Shown: one piece after another, positions 8,115-17,025 of the stretch
Layout of the letters: every line of letters starts with the position of its first letter
Position numbering within the stretch: the stretch's first letter is position 1
Assembly (NCBI GenBank): GCA_037439945.1
Contig: JBBIVA010000024.1
Coordinates: 1 to 32,668 of the forward strand
Origin: CALEUX01 sp037439945
Lineage (GTDB): Bacteria; Bacteroidota; Bacteroidia; Bacteroidales; Marinilabiliaceae
Length of the DNA stretch: 32,668 nucleotides
Direction: 5' to 3'
Position numbers and translations under genes: made by a program
Notes under the pieces: model-generated
Seen by the model: the letters and a program-made list of their open reading frames with translations, nothing else
Told to the model about the DNA's origin: nothing
Databases searched by the model: none

Positions 8115-8996
8115 TTAATCTTCCAGATAACCAAATTTACCATCATTAAAATCTGTATAGCATTGCATTATTTCTTCACGGGTGTTCATTACAAAGGGTC
8201 CGTAGGGTACAATTGTTTCATCGATGGGTTCCCCGCTCATAATCAGAATGTCTGTGTCGGCAAGGGCTTTAACATAAATGTTTTGGCCATCGTTATTAAA
8301 TAATACAAACTGGTTTTCCGATGCAAAGGAATTTTGGTTAACGTTAATACTGCCCGATAATATTAGAAATGCAGTGTTGAAACTAGCCTGAAAGGTAAAT
8401 TCAATATTAGCATCCCTTTTTAGGGCACAGTTGTAAAGTTCGATTGGAGTAAAAGTCTCAGCCGGGCCCTGAACCCCTTTATAATTTCCTGCGCAAACAT
8501 TTACTATACCTTTCTCATGAGCCAGGTTGTATTTACCCATTTTGGCATTTTCAATTCCCTGGTATTTTGCGGGTGTCATTTTGAACTTTGCAGGCAGATT
8601 AACCCATAGTTGGACCATATGAAAAAAACCTCCATTCCGGTTAAAATGTTTCTCGTGATATTCTTTATGTAAAACACCACCTCCGGCGGTCATCCACTGA
8701 ACATCCCCTTCACCTATAATACCTGCGTTGCCTGCACTGTCGTGATGGGCAATTTTTCCCTTATAGGCAAAAGTAACCGTTTCTATTCCTCTATGCGGAT
8801 GAACCCCAACACCCCTTGGATTTATATCAGGTTCAAAGTAATGCTTTGAATTATAGTCAAGGAGGAAAAATGGGCTCATTCGGTACATGTTTAAATCAGT
8901 TCCGGACGGGAAGAAATTATGAACCCTGAATCCATTGCCCACCCAATGAATAGCAGGAGGGGAAATTATTCTTTCTATGGTTTTTATATTATCCAT
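8115..8996 (-). CDS. Pirin family protein
   Basis: A 293-residue bicupin of the pirin family, a soluble metal-binding protein. Some members are quercetin 2,3-dioxygenases and others are transcription cofactors. The N-terminal cupin carries the expected metal ligands His66 and His68 in GVHPHRG, and His110 and Glu112 in GGGVLHKE. The C-terminal cupin region is present (TPIELYNCALKRDANIEF onward) and ends in the family motif MSGEPIDETIVPYGPFVMNT. Length is normal. The gene is on its own, convergent with glnN and divergent from the permease gene. Substrate cannot be read from sequence. Confidence 0.92.
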   Translation of the reverse strand: MDNIKTIERIISPPAIHWVGNGFRVHNFFPSGTDLNMYRMSPFFLLDYNSKHYFEPDINPRGVGVHPHRGIETVTFAYKGKIAHHDSAGNAGIIGEGDVQWMTAGGGVLHKEYHEKHFNRNGGFFHMVQLWVNLPAKFKMTPAKYQGIENAKMGKYNLAHEKGIVNVCAGNYKGVQGPAETFTPIELYNCALKRDANIEFTFQASFNTAFLILSGSINVNQNSFASENQFVLFNNDGQNIYVKALADTDILIMSGEPIDETIVPYGPFVMNTREEIMQCYTDFNDGKFGYLED

Positions 8997-9301
8997 AATT
9001 TCTATTGTTTTTGATTTATTTAATGACTGAAATTGAAATAAAAGACCTTTTCAAATTACAACAATATCAATTAAAATGTTTACATGTACGGATTAATTTT
9101 TCGAAAATCATCTTTGTTTTTCTTATTAATGATGGATTGTTGAAATACTTGCCAAATTATTTTTAAAGCACGGTTTAATATTGAGTTGTTATTTTTTTTG
9201 TGTTAGGTTAACTTTATGTTTAACAGTTCGGGCATTAAAACACAATATTGACGTTTTTAATAATGATGGATGTACAGATTGGTATTTTTCGATGAAAAAA
9301 A
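8997..9301. other. Divergent intergenic region, pirin / permease
   Basis: An AT-rich region that must hold the two divergent promoters. Only imperfect boxes are visible (TATTTTTC just before the permease start, and a TAATTTG-like box on the minus strand). No repeat or small gene recognised. Confidence 0.4.
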
Positions 9302-10714
9302 ATGAAGAAAAATTCAGATAATACAGAGCCAGCAACTAAAAGCAACGGTTCACCAAGGGTTATAAAGCTTTTATCAGGTATTTCAATTGTAACCGGCTCA
9401 ATGTTAGGGGTTGGAATTTTTATTTTTCCCCAGATAATTGCTCAATACTCAGGGTCGGTTTTACTCTTTTTTGTTTTATGGGTTTTAGGCGGATTGTATT
9501 CAATATCAGGAGCGGTGTCATGTGGTGAGTTGGGTGCAATGATACCGCAGGCAGGTGGCGAGTATGTTTACCAGCGCATAGCCTTAGGGAAATCAGTGGC
9601 TTTTGCAAGTGGATGGGTTTTGTTTGTTGCAATTTTCGGAGGTTCAATTGCAGGAATGTCGGTGGCTATTTTCGAATATCAAATACCCGCTTTATTGGGG
9701 ATTGAAACAAGTATTAATTTCTCTGAATATTTACCAATAAGATTATCTCATATTCTGGCTCTTTTATTAATTTTTGTTTTAACCCTATTAAACCACTTTG
9801 GGACCAGGGTTTCGGCTTTTTTTCAGGTAATTGTAACCTTATTGCCAATTGTACTTATCCTAATTGTTTCATTTATTTCCATCGATGTAAAAAATGGGAT
9901 TTCCGGTAGTTTTATAAATGATAATCAGATTACAGAATTTAGTTTTAACGGATTTGTGATAGGTTTTTTGTTCGTAAACTTTGCTTATAGTGGGTGGATA
10001 AACATTATTTATGTTGCAGGTGAAGTTAAAAATCCAGGAAAAAATATACCAAGGTCGATGTTTATATCCACCTTTTTTATCACCATTCTCTATTGCCTGA
10101 TATGCGGGGTTTATATAAATGTTTTGGGGTTTAGTGAGTTGGCTTCGATGGTCAATATTGATGCCGGAACCGGTATGGCCCTGGCTTTGAAAAATGAAAT
10201 GATTGGTATTTTGGTATTGTTATCAATTACCATGGCTATTGTAACATCTGTTAATGCTACTGTGTTAACCAGTTCAAGGGTAGCTTTTGCAATGTCTTGC
10301 GAGGGTGATTTCTGGAAAGGGGCTTCCAAATTAAGCGGAAAATGCCAAACTCCCAGAAATGCCCTTTGGGTTCAGGCCTTACTCTCTTCAGTGCTTGTTA
10401 TTTCGGGGAGTTTTTCTGCAATAATAGAGATGACAAGTATTGCAATGCTTATTACCGGGGCTTTAACAGTAATATCAATGTTTGTTTTAAGAATTAAACA
10501 CCCCGGATTACCAAGGCCTTATAAAGCATTTGGTTATCCCTGGTTTCCGGCCCTTTATATTGCCTTGTCGGTTTTGGTATTAGCGGGTGTTGTATTACAG
10601 ATAATCAAAAGGGAAGGATTGAGTGCTTATTACCCATTAATTGGTTGTGGGGTTCTGACTATTACCTTTTTGTGCCATAAGTATATTTCCTATCTTAAAA
10701 TGAACAAACCGTAA
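9302..10714 (+). CDS. APC superfamily amino acid permease
   Basis: A 470-residue inner-membrane transporter with about 12 hydrophobic segments, normal for the amino acid-polyamine-organocation superfamily. The first helix carries the unwound substrate-binding motif GSMLGVGIF (about 32-40), and the next segment has GGLYSISGAVSCGELGAMIPQAGGEYVY, typical of the LAT/APC branch. A hydrophilic N-terminal tail of about 20 residues precedes helix 1. Amino acid or polyamine transport is expected; specificity and whether it is an exchanger or symporter cannot be told. No operon partner is evident, because the CotH gene starts 117 bases later. Confidence 0.9.
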   Translation: MKKNSDNTEPATKSNGSPRVIKLLSGISIVTGSMLGVGIFIFPQIIAQYSGSVLLFFVLWVLGGLYSISGAVSCGELGAMIPQAGGEYVYQRIALGKSVAFASGWVLFVAIFGGSIAGMSVAIFEYQIPALLGIETSINFSEYLPIRLSHILALLLIFVLTLLNHFGTRVSAFFQVIVTLLPIVLILIVSFISIDVKNGISGSFINDNQITEFSFNGFVIGFLFVNFAYSGWINIIYVAGEVKNPGKNIPRSMFISTFFITILYCLICGVYINVLGFSELASMVNIDAGTGMALALKNEMIGILVLLSITMAIVTSVNATVLTSSRVAFAMSCEGDFWKGASKLSGKCQTPRNALWVQALLSSVLVISGSFSAIIEMTSIAMLITGALTVISMFVLRIKHPGLPRPYKAFGYPWFPALYIALSVLVLAGVVLQIIKREGLSAYYPLIGCGVLTITFLCHKYISYLKMNKP

Positions 10715-10830
10715 GGTTTAAAATCCTGCCATCAAAATATTTGAATAAATAAAACCTGTTAGGTTTACTAATTAATTTGTAAATTAGCCTGTGACCGTTT
10801 TTCAACTAAAATGAACTAAAATCTTTTTAA

Positions 10831-12870
10831 GTGAGAATTATTATCATATTTATTGTATGGTTGAGTTTAGGTCTATCGGTTAACTCCCAGATTTTTACTG
10901 ATAGCAATTTGCCTATTGTTATAATTACAACCGATATAGACCAAAATACCGGCCAACCTGCTGAGATTCCTGACGAACCTAAAGTTTTGGCCAATATGAA
11001 AGTTATTTATCGCCCTGATGGTTCAAGGAATTATTTAACCGATCAGAATACACCGGGTTTTCTTAATTATAATGGTCGTATAGCAATTGAAACCAGGGGG
11101 TCAACTTCACAAATGCTACCCAAAAAACCTTACGGGCTAACAACTTTAAAAAGTGATAATAACAGTAATAATAATGTCAGTATATTAGGTATGCCAAAAG
11201 AGAATGACTGGATTTTAAATTCCCTTGCTTTTGACCCGACTTTAATAAGGGACAACCTTTCATATATTCTGGCAAGAAATATGGGTAATTATGCATCCCG
11301 GGGTGTTTACTGCGAGGTTATAGTAAATGGCAACTACCGGGGGTTATATGTTTTTATGGAAAAGCTGAAAATTGACCCAGACAGAATAGATATTTTAAAA
11401 TTAACCAATAGTGATAATACTGAACCCCGGGTTACAGGTGGGTATGTTATAAAATGCGATAAAACAACCGGAAGTGATCCTGTTGCCTGGTCAATGCCAT
11501 CTTACAATGGCTCAACCTACTTTGTTTATGATAGCCCGGATCCTGAAGATATTACACAGCAACAAAGCAATTATATTTATAATCAGTTTAACTTATTTCA
11601 AAGCAGGTTAACTGCTAAAAATGAATCTTTAATTAATGGATTTCCTGCAATTATTGATATTCCAAGTTTTATAGATTTTATAATTATAAATGAACTTACC
11701 TCAAATGTTGACAGCTATCAGTTCAGCACTTTTTTTCATAAAGACCGAAATGGTAAGCTAAGGGCAGGGCCAATCTGGGATTTTAATCTTACTTATGGTA
11801 ATGATTTGTTTCATTTGGGGCTTGACAGGAGCCATACAAATGTGTGGCAGTTTGATAATGGTGACAATACCGGACCAAAATTCTGGAAAGATTTGCATTC
11901 AAATGCTACTTTTAAATGTTATTTGACAAAAAGATGGAAGGAGTTGTCGGCAACCGGTAAATTCCTGAATAATCAGGTAATTGTATCTAAAATAGATTCA
12001 TTGGTTAATCTTATTGGTGAGGCAAAAGATAGAGAACAGACAAGATGGAATTCTGTGGGGAACCACTCAGCTAATATCTCATCAATGAAAATATGGTTGC
12101 AAAACCGAATCAATTGGTTAAACAGTAACTGGAGTAATTACCAGTCATGCTCAAATCCAGCCAAACCACAACTGGTAATATCAAAAATCAACTATAACCC
12201 TGCACCTGCCGAAGGATTGGCAAGCGATGACCTTGAGTTTATAGAAATAGTTAATAATAGTAATATAACGGTTAATTTAACCGGGTTTTATTTAAAGAAA
12301 CTGGGTTTAACCTATCAGTTCCCGCCCAATTCAGTTATTGGGCCAAATGAAAAAATATTTCTGGCAAGTAATTCATCAGCATTTAACCAGTTTTATGGTT
12401 TTGTCCCTTTTGGTCAGTTTACACGGAATTTATCAAATAAGTCGTATGAGATAGTCCTTTCCGATGCCTACGGTAATATAATAGATTATGTTCAATATTA
12501 TGATTCACTTCCCTGGCCAACTGAAGCAGACGGCAATGGGTATTATTTGCAGCTTATAAATATAAATACAGATAACAGTTTGGCTACAAACTGGATAGCA
12601 TCCAGGTCAGGTTTAAGCCTTAATACTGTAGCTTTTGCGCAATCAGTTCTATTATTCCCAAATCCGGCAGGTGAAAGTATCACGGTAATTACTGATTTAT
12701 CAACATTGAAATCATTTGAAATATTTGATGTAGCAGGGAGGTTTGTTGCAAAGGGAATAGATTTAGATGTAACTACAGTTAATATTGATTATCTGCCCCA
12801 AGGTAGTTATTTTATTAAATTGGATTTTTATAACGGCAGGAGTGTTGTAAAAAAAATTATAAAAAAATAG
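10831..12870 (+). CDS. Secreted CotH-kinase / lamin-tail protein with T9SS sorting domain
   Basis: A 679-residue exported protein. Residues 1-20 form a signal peptide (MRIIIIFIVWLSLGLSVNSQ). Residues 30 to about 340 are a CotH-type protein kinase domain: GNYRGLYVFMEKLKID (168-183), GGYVIKCDK (203-211) and the metal-site-like GPIWDFNLTYGN (313-324). About 447-592 is a lamin tail domain (LVISKINYNP, DLEFIEIVNNS, LTGFYLKK). Residues 607-679 look like a type A T9SS sorting domain (FPNPAGESI to KKIIKK). It is therefore probably delivered to the cell surface or medium; a structural or adhesive role is only a guess. Start is GTG 10831, because an in-frame stop lies immediately upstream and no in-frame ATG precedes the signal peptide. 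Confidence 0.9.
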   Translation: MRIIIIFIVWLSLGLSVNSQIFTDSNLPIVIITTDIDQNTGQPAEIPDEPKVLANMKVIYRPDGSRNYLTDQNTPGFLNYNGRIAIETRGSTSQMLPKKPYGLTTLKSDNNSNNNVSILGMPKENDWILNSLAFDPTLIRDNLSYILARNMGNYASRGVYCEVIVNGNYRGLYVFMEKLKIDPDRIDILKLTNSDNTEPRVTGGYVIKCDKTTGSDPVAWSMPSYNGSTYFVYDSPDPEDITQQQSNYIYNQFNLFQSRLTAKNESLINGFPAIIDIPSFIDFIIINELTSNVDSYQFSTFFHKDRNGKLRAGPIWDFNLTYGNDLFHLGLDRSHTNVWQFDNGDNTGPKFWKDLHSNATFKCYLTKRWKELSATGKFLNNQVIVSKIDSLVNLIGEAKDREQTRWNSVGNHSANISSMKIWLQNRINWLNSNWSNYQSCSNPAKPQLVISKINYNPAPAEGLASDDLEFIEIVNNSNITVNLTGFYLKKLGLTYQFPPNSVIGPNEKIFLASNSSAFNQFYGFVPFGQFTRNLSNKSYEIVLSDAYGNIIDYVQYYDSLPWPTEADGNGYYLQLININTDNSLATNWIASRSGLSLNTVAFAQSVLLFPNPAGESITVITDLSTLKSFEIFDVAGRFVAKGIDLDVTTVNIDYLPQGSYFIKLDFYNGRSVVKKIIKK

Positions 12871-12883
12871 CTATATGAAATAA

Positions 12884-12916
12884 AAAAACTTCCTTCATTT
12901 AAATGAGGAAGTTTTT
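12884..12916. terminator. Bidirectional terminator between cotH-like gene and tpx
   Basis: AAAAACTTCC (12884-12893) pairs with GGAAGTTTTT (12907-12916), with an inner TCATTT/AAATGA stem and one bulged T. A-rich and T-rich flanks on both sides suit termination of both convergent genes. Confidence 0.85.
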
Positions 12917-12933
12917 AAAAAATTGATTTGAAA

Positions 12934-13446
12934 TTAAATTAATTTTTTAATTAATTTCAGGGTAGCATCATAATCAGGTTCCTGAGCAATTTCAGGAACA
13001 AACTCGACATACTTAATTATGTTATCTTTCCCAATAATAACTGTTCCCCGCGCTAATAAACGTAACTCTTCAATAACAAAACCATATTTCATTCCAAAAT
13101 CAAGGTTTTTATGATCAGAAAGGGTTACAATATTTTTTAGTCCTTCGGCTGCACAAAAGCGTGATTGAGCAAATGGCAGGTCAGTTGAAATTGAAAGAAC
13201 TACAACATCTTTTAAACCATCGGCTTCCTTATTAAACCTTCTGTTTTGAGACGCACAAATACCCGTATCAATAGATGGGTAAATAGCAATTACTTTCACT
13301 TTACCATCAAAATCAGCAAGTGTTGTTGGTTGTAATGTTGATGAAAGTACAGTAAAATCGGGTGCTTTATCTCCAACATTAACACTATTTCCAAGTAAAG
13401 TTACATTATTCCCCTTGAAAGTAACTTTGGGTGCATTCTTACTCAT
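12934..13446 (-). CDS. tpx: Thiol peroxidase (atypical 2-Cys peroxiredoxin)
   Basis: Tpx reduces hydrogen peroxide and alkyl hydroperoxides with thioredoxin as electron donor. The 170-residue length fits the family. The peroxidatic cysteine is Cys64 in YPSIDTGICASQ, and the resolving cysteine is Cys98 in LPFAQSRFCAAEG, spaced exactly as in Tpx, with conserved Arg in ARGTVIIG near the C-terminus. It is cytoplasmic, with no signal peptide, and is a single gene convergent with the CotH gene. The promoter is not certain: a TACTTTTTG sequence upstream is close to the -7 consensus but has one base too many. Confidence 0.96.
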   Translation of the reverse strand: MSKNAPKVTFKGNNVTLLGNSVNVGDKAPDFTVLSSTLQPTTLADFDGKVKVIAIYPSIDTGICASQNRRFNKEADGLKDVVVLSISTDLPFAQSRFCAAEGLKNIVTLSDHKNLDFGMKYGFVIEELRLLARGTVIIGKDNIIKYVEFVPEIAQEPDYDATLKLIKKLI

Positions 13447-13600
13447 ATTATCCTTTTTTAATTATTATTGTTATTGTTTAAATCCTATAACAAAAAGTAG
13501 CTGCTAATGTTTGAACCATTGCATTATAAAAAAGCAATTTATAAAAATATAGGGTCTAAATTATTGTATAACCAACCAGTTTTAAACATTAATCCCGGAA

Positions 13601-13850
13601 TAGCCATTAGGAATGCAATTAACTAATTACTTAGCAGGGTTTAACCCTAACGGATGACCAGTATAGACTGATTTATAAAAGCTTAATTTGTAAGCCTTTC
13701 TGATTGCACATATTTTTTTCTTAAGCGATTTGTTAAAACAGAAGTCGCATAATCAACAACTTAAGACTATAAATTTCTATTGACGGGTACTTAGGAAAAT
13801 CGGCGAATTACAAATTTGGGTTCATTTATGCGCAAGGGTTTTTTGGTAAT
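13601..13850 (+). repeat. Dispersed hairpin-rich repeat, copy 2
   Basis: It aligns throughout with 7845-8091, with substitutions and a few short indels (for example a 3-base deletion near 13710). The GCTTA-ATTTG-TAAGC hairpin and the AGGGTTTAACCCT palindrome are intact, but the TTTCTAAT...ATTAGAAA palindrome is degraded. It lies in the divergent region between tpx and the secreted-protein gene, about 155 bases upstream of tpx. The remainder of this 755-base gap holds the hairpins and promoter annotated at 14053-14148 and otherwise nothing recognisable. Confidence 0.8.
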
Positions 13851-14052
13851 TCAAACATTTAAAAATGCGTATCATTTTTTTGTTGATTTTGTATAATTTG
13901 TAAGTTATATGAGATTAATAATTATAGTCAGTTATTTTTTTTGGGTTCTGAACTAAAAAATGTTACTGTTTTGGTTAAAAGTTGTAGATAAGAATAAAAA
14001 AAACCTTTGTTTGTTAATTTAATGTAAAATATTTAGTGAAAAAATGTTTATG

Positions 14053-14110
14053 ACCCCTAATAAATAGGGGTGCATGGTTAACGATAGATAAAAATAATTA
14101 ACAACACCCC
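14053..14110 (+). promoter_or_regulatory. Two mutually exclusive hairpins upstream of the secreted-protein gene
   Basis: ACCCCTA (14053-14059) pairs perfectly with TAGGGGT (14065-14071). The same GGGGTG (14067-14072) can instead pair with CACCCC (14105-14110), supported by GTTAA/TTAAC inside. The two folds cannot coexist. They lie just upstream of, or partly in front of, the promoter at 14117-14148, so an RNA switch would require transcription from further upstream. Confidence 0.4.
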
Positions 14111-14116
14111 CTTAAA

Positions 14117-14148
14117 TTTGTGTGTAAATAAAAGTTGGAATAGATTTG
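14117..14148 (+). promoter_or_regulatory. Promoter of the small secreted-protein gene
   Basis: TTTG (14117-14120), 20 bases, then TAGATTTG (14141-14148), an exact TAnnTTTG match. A second exact -7-like box, TAAATTTG, lies at 14113-14120. The start codon is 53 bases after the main box. Confidence 0.7.
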
Positions 14149-14201
14149 TAATGTGATTTAAGAAATTGTTCTTAATCGTAAACAAATAAAATTTAAAAAT
14201 A

Positions 14202-14810
14202 ATGAAAACAAAAAGTCTATTTAAGGGATTGTTACTGGTGGCTGTTCTTGTATTGGGAGGTGCCACAAGTTATGCAAAAGGGAAGATAATGGTAACACCA
14301 TATCTGAAAACTTCTTATACAATTATTTCGGCCGAACCGGCTTTGGAGGGATTGTATTCGCTATCAATTATTTCAGCAAACGGCCAACTAGTTTATTCAA
14401 GCAATAAAGTTGAAAACGGGGCTTATTTTTCACGCGTTTTTGATTTTTCAAAACTTGAAGATGGTGAATATAAAGTTCGTTTAAGAAGTAAAAGCAATAA
14501 TGTTACTGAAGAGAAATTTTTAATTAAAGATGGTATTTTGGTGACTAAGGAAACTACCCAGGAAGTATCACCAGCCGATGTTAGGATTTGGAAGGCAAGT
14601 GATATTCTTTATATTAGCCATTTAAACAAAAACCTGAACAAAATGATAGTTCGTCTGGAAGATAACAATGGAAGTGTGGTTTACGATAATTCAATTCCGG
14701 CAATGCTTACTTATTCAGGAAAATTCAATGTTTCATCTCTTCCTAAAGGAAACTATTCATTAAGTTTTGTTACAGGAAATAAGGTTTTTACATATGATTT
14801 CACAAAATAG
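14202..14810 (+). CDS. Small secreted protein with two tandem beta-sandwich units
   Basis: A 202-residue exported protein of unrecognised function. Residues 1-25 form a signal peptide (hydrophobic LLLVAVLVLGGATSYA, cleavage near YAKG). The mature part looks like two related units. The first is about 45-110, with YSLSIISANGQLVYSS and LEDGEYKVRLRS. The second is about 140-202, with MIVRLEDNNGSVVYDN and LPKGNYSLSFVTGNK. Both follow the pattern of strand, N-G turn, VY and a GxY strand seen in DUF3244-like proteins and in T9SS sorting domains. There is no C-terminal basic tail, so it is more likely periplasmic than T9SS cargo. It has a strong promoter of its own and a bidirectional terminator. Confidence 0.75.
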   Translation: MKTKSLFKGLLLVAVLVLGGATSYAKGKIMVTPYLKTSYTIISAEPALEGLYSLSIISANGQLVYSSNKVENGAYFSRVFDFSKLEDGEYKVRLRSKSNNVTEEKFLIKDGILVTKETTQEVSPADVRIWKASDILYISHLNKNLNKMIVRLEDNNGSVVYDNSIPAMLTYSGKFNVSSLPKGNYSLSFVTGNKVFTYDFTK

Positions 14811-14853
14811 GAACAATTACCGGCATTTAATTCTTCAGGAAGGCCAATATTTT

Positions 14854-14892
14854 AAAAAAGTGTATTCTGAAATTTAAGGATACACTTTTTTT
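14854..14892. terminator. Bidirectional terminator, secreted-protein gene / ddl
   Basis: AAAAAAGTGTAT (14854-14865) pairs perfectly with ATACACTTTTTT (14880-14891). It sits between the convergent stop codons at 14810 and 14898. Confidence 0.88.
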
Positions 14893-14897
14893 ATTTA

Positions 14898-15881
14898 CTA
14901 ATTTCTTGAAATTGCATCATTTAATATTTCTGTAAAAATATTTTTTATATCCAGCCCCATTGCTTTTATTTGTTGTGGTATAAAGCTTGTTTGTGTCATA
15001 CCTGGAGTTGTATTTACTTCAAGCAGATAAATAACTTCATTTCTAATAATATAATCAACTCTGATTAATCCTTTGCATCCAAGCAGGTCGTAAATAAATG
15101 ATGATAAACTCTGTATTTTTTTGCTTAAATCATCTTCCAGCCTTGCAGGTGTAATTTCAGTAGCTTTATCGGCCGTATATTTGGCTTCAAAATCGAAGAA
15201 CTCGTTATGGCTTACAACTTCAGTTAATGGAAAAATTTCCGTTTTACCCAGGGTTTTGTACAGGCCACAGGTAACCTCTGTTCCTTCAATAAATTGTTCT
15301 ACAATAACTTCATTGCTTTCATTAAAAGCTTTTTTTATTGCATCATCAAGATTGCTTAAATCCTTAACTTTTGATACACCAAAACTTGACCCCCCTGCAT
15401 TTGGTTTTACAAAACATGGGAATCCTGTTTTTTTAGCAATTTCAGATATATTGAATGGGAGCTCTTTTCGCAGTAAAACTGAATTTGCAATATTAATTCC
15501 AAACCCTTTGAGGTAATTATTGCATGTAAACTTATTAAAAGTTAGTGCGGCCGGTAATAAATCACATGTAGTGTGCGGAATGCCCAGCATTTTTAGGTAT
15601 CCTTGCAATAAGCCGTCTTCCCCAGGGGTTCCGTGTATTGTTATGTAGGCACAATCAGGTACGATTTTTTCCCCGTTTAATGAAAATGAAAAATCTTCCT
15701 TTGAAACCGGATATTCATTTCCCTCAACTATAGCACACCATTTGTTTTGTTCGATTACAATCTGGAATACATCAAATTTCTCATGGTCGATAAAGGATAA
15801 AATGCCTTGAGCGCTTTTGCGGCTTATCACAATTTCTGATGAATATCCTCCATAAACTACAGCTATTTTCTTCTTTGCCAT
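14898..15881 (-). CDS. ddl: D-alanine--D-alanine ligase
   Basis: Ddl joins two D-alanines with ATP for the peptidoglycan stem peptide. The 327-residue ATP-grasp protein shows VVYGGYSSEIVISRKSA at the N-terminus (the substrate-binding Glu16 in place), HGTPGEDG (84-91), the ATP-binding lysine in FVKPNAGGSSFGVSK (Lys159), EQFIEGTEVTCGLY, and the Mg-binding LLEVNTTPGMTQTS near residue 290-302. It is last in a three-gene minus-strand operon: PASTA protein, pseudouridine synthase, ddl, with 28 bases between the synthase stop and the ddl start. Pairing with a PASTA protein links the operon to the cell wall. Confidence 0.96.
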   Translation of the reverse strand: MAKKKIAVVYGGYSSEIVISRKSAQGILSFIDHEKFDVFQIVIEQNKWCAIVEGNEYPVSKEDFSFSLNGEKIVPDCAYITIHGTPGEDGLLQGYLKMLGIPHTTCDLLPAALTFNKFTCNNYLKGFGINIANSVLLRKELPFNISEIAKKTGFPCFVKPNAGGSSFGVSKVKDLSNLDDAIKKAFNESNEVIVEQFIEGTEVTCGLYKTLGKTEIFPLTEVVSHNEFFDFEAKYTADKATEITPARLEDDLSKKIQSLSSFIYDLLGCKGLIRVDYIIRNEVIYLLEVNTTPGMTQTSFIPQQIKAMGLDIKNIFTEILNDAISRN

Positions 15882-15909
15882 AAAAATAATTTTTACTGTT
15901 TAACAGAAA

Positions 15910-16971
15910 CTAACCAATATCCCTGTTAGCTATGTAACTCTTCCATTTTTCTAGTGTATGGGTTATATCTTCGGGTAGCTCTGAGTTAAATTCAATGTAT
16001 TTTCCTGTTTCAGGATGCAAAAATCCAAGAGTCTTTGCATGTAATGCCTGTCTTGGTAAAAGTGTAAAACAATTTTCAACAAACTGTTTGTATTTAGTAA
16101 AGGTAGTTCCCTTTAGTATTTGATTTCCACCATACCTTTCATCATTAAACAATGGGTGGCCAATATGCTTAAAGTGTGCTCTAATCTGGTGTGTGCGGCC
16201 TGTTTCAAGGTTACATTCAACCAGGGTAATGTAACCTAGTCGTTCAAGTACCCTAAAGTGGGTCACAGCATGTTTACCTTGGTCTCCATGCGGATAAACA
16301 GCCATTTGCTTTCGGTCTTTTTGACTTCTTCCTATATGGCCAATTATTGTTCCGTTGTTATCTTTTAAGGTTCCCCAAACCAAAGCCCAGTAAGTACGGG
16401 TGCTGGTTTTATCAAAGAATTGTTTTGCCAGGTTTAATTTAGCTTCTTCTGTTTTTGCCACAACCAATAAGCCCGATGTATCCTTATCAATTCTGTGTAC
16501 CAGTCCCGGGCGGGGATCTCCGGTATTAAACCATGGTTGATCCTTAAAGTGCCAGGCTAGTGCATTAACCAGGGTTCCGGTATAGTTGCCATGGCCCGGA
16601 TGTACCACCATTCCAGGTTTTTTGTTTACAATTACAATGGCATCATCTTCATATACAATATCAATAGGTATATACTGGGGTACAATTTCAATTTCCCTGG
16701 GGGGAAATGACATTACTATGGTAATTATATCATTAGGTTTAACACGGTAACTTGTTTTTACCGGAAATCCGTTAACAAGAATATTGCCTGCTGATGCGGC
16801 TTCCTGAATTTTACTTCTTGAAGCATTCTCTATCCTGTTAACCAGAAATTTGTCAATTCTTAACAATCCCTGGCCAATATCGGCCACAAATCTGAAATGC
16901 TCAAACATCTCTCCAGACTCACCATCTTCTGAGAATTCGGGATCATCATTTTCATCAAACGCATCAATCAT
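15910..16971 (-). CDS. RluD-type 23S rRNA pseudouridine synthase
   Basis: A 353-residue RluA-family pseudouridine synthase. An S4 RNA-binding domain (about 36-90: LRIDKFLVNRIENASRSKIQEA...ILVNG) precedes the catalytic domain, whose motif is GLVHRIDKDTSGLLVVAK with catalytic Asp162. The later ETGRTHQIRAHF segment is also typical. Length and domain order fit RluD, which modifies helix 69 of 23S rRNA, but RluC-type specificity cannot be excluded from sequence. The N-terminal 25 residues are unusually acidic. It is the middle gene of the operon; 54 bases separate it from the PASTA gene stop. Confidence 0.93.
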   Translation of the reverse strand: MIDAFDENDDPEFSEDGESGEMFEHFRFVADIGQGLLRIDKFLVNRIENASRSKIQEAASAGNILVNGFPVKTSYRVKPNDIITIVMSFPPREIEIVPQYIPIDIVYEDDAIVIVNKKPGMVVHPGHGNYTGTLVNALAWHFKDQPWFNTGDPRPGLVHRIDKDTSGLLVVAKTEEAKLNLAKQFFDKTSTRTYWALVWGTLKDNNGTIIGHIGRSQKDRKQMAVYPHGDQGKHAVTHFRVLERLGYITLVECNLETGRTHQIRAHFKHIGHPLFNDERYGGNQILKGTTFTKYKQFVENCFTLLPRQALHAKTLGFLHPETGKYIEFNSELPEDITHTLEKWKSYIANRDIG

Positions 16972-17025
16972 ATTGCTGTTAGTAAATGATAAAATGACAG
17001 GTGGCGTGATTAAAGCTAATTACTG

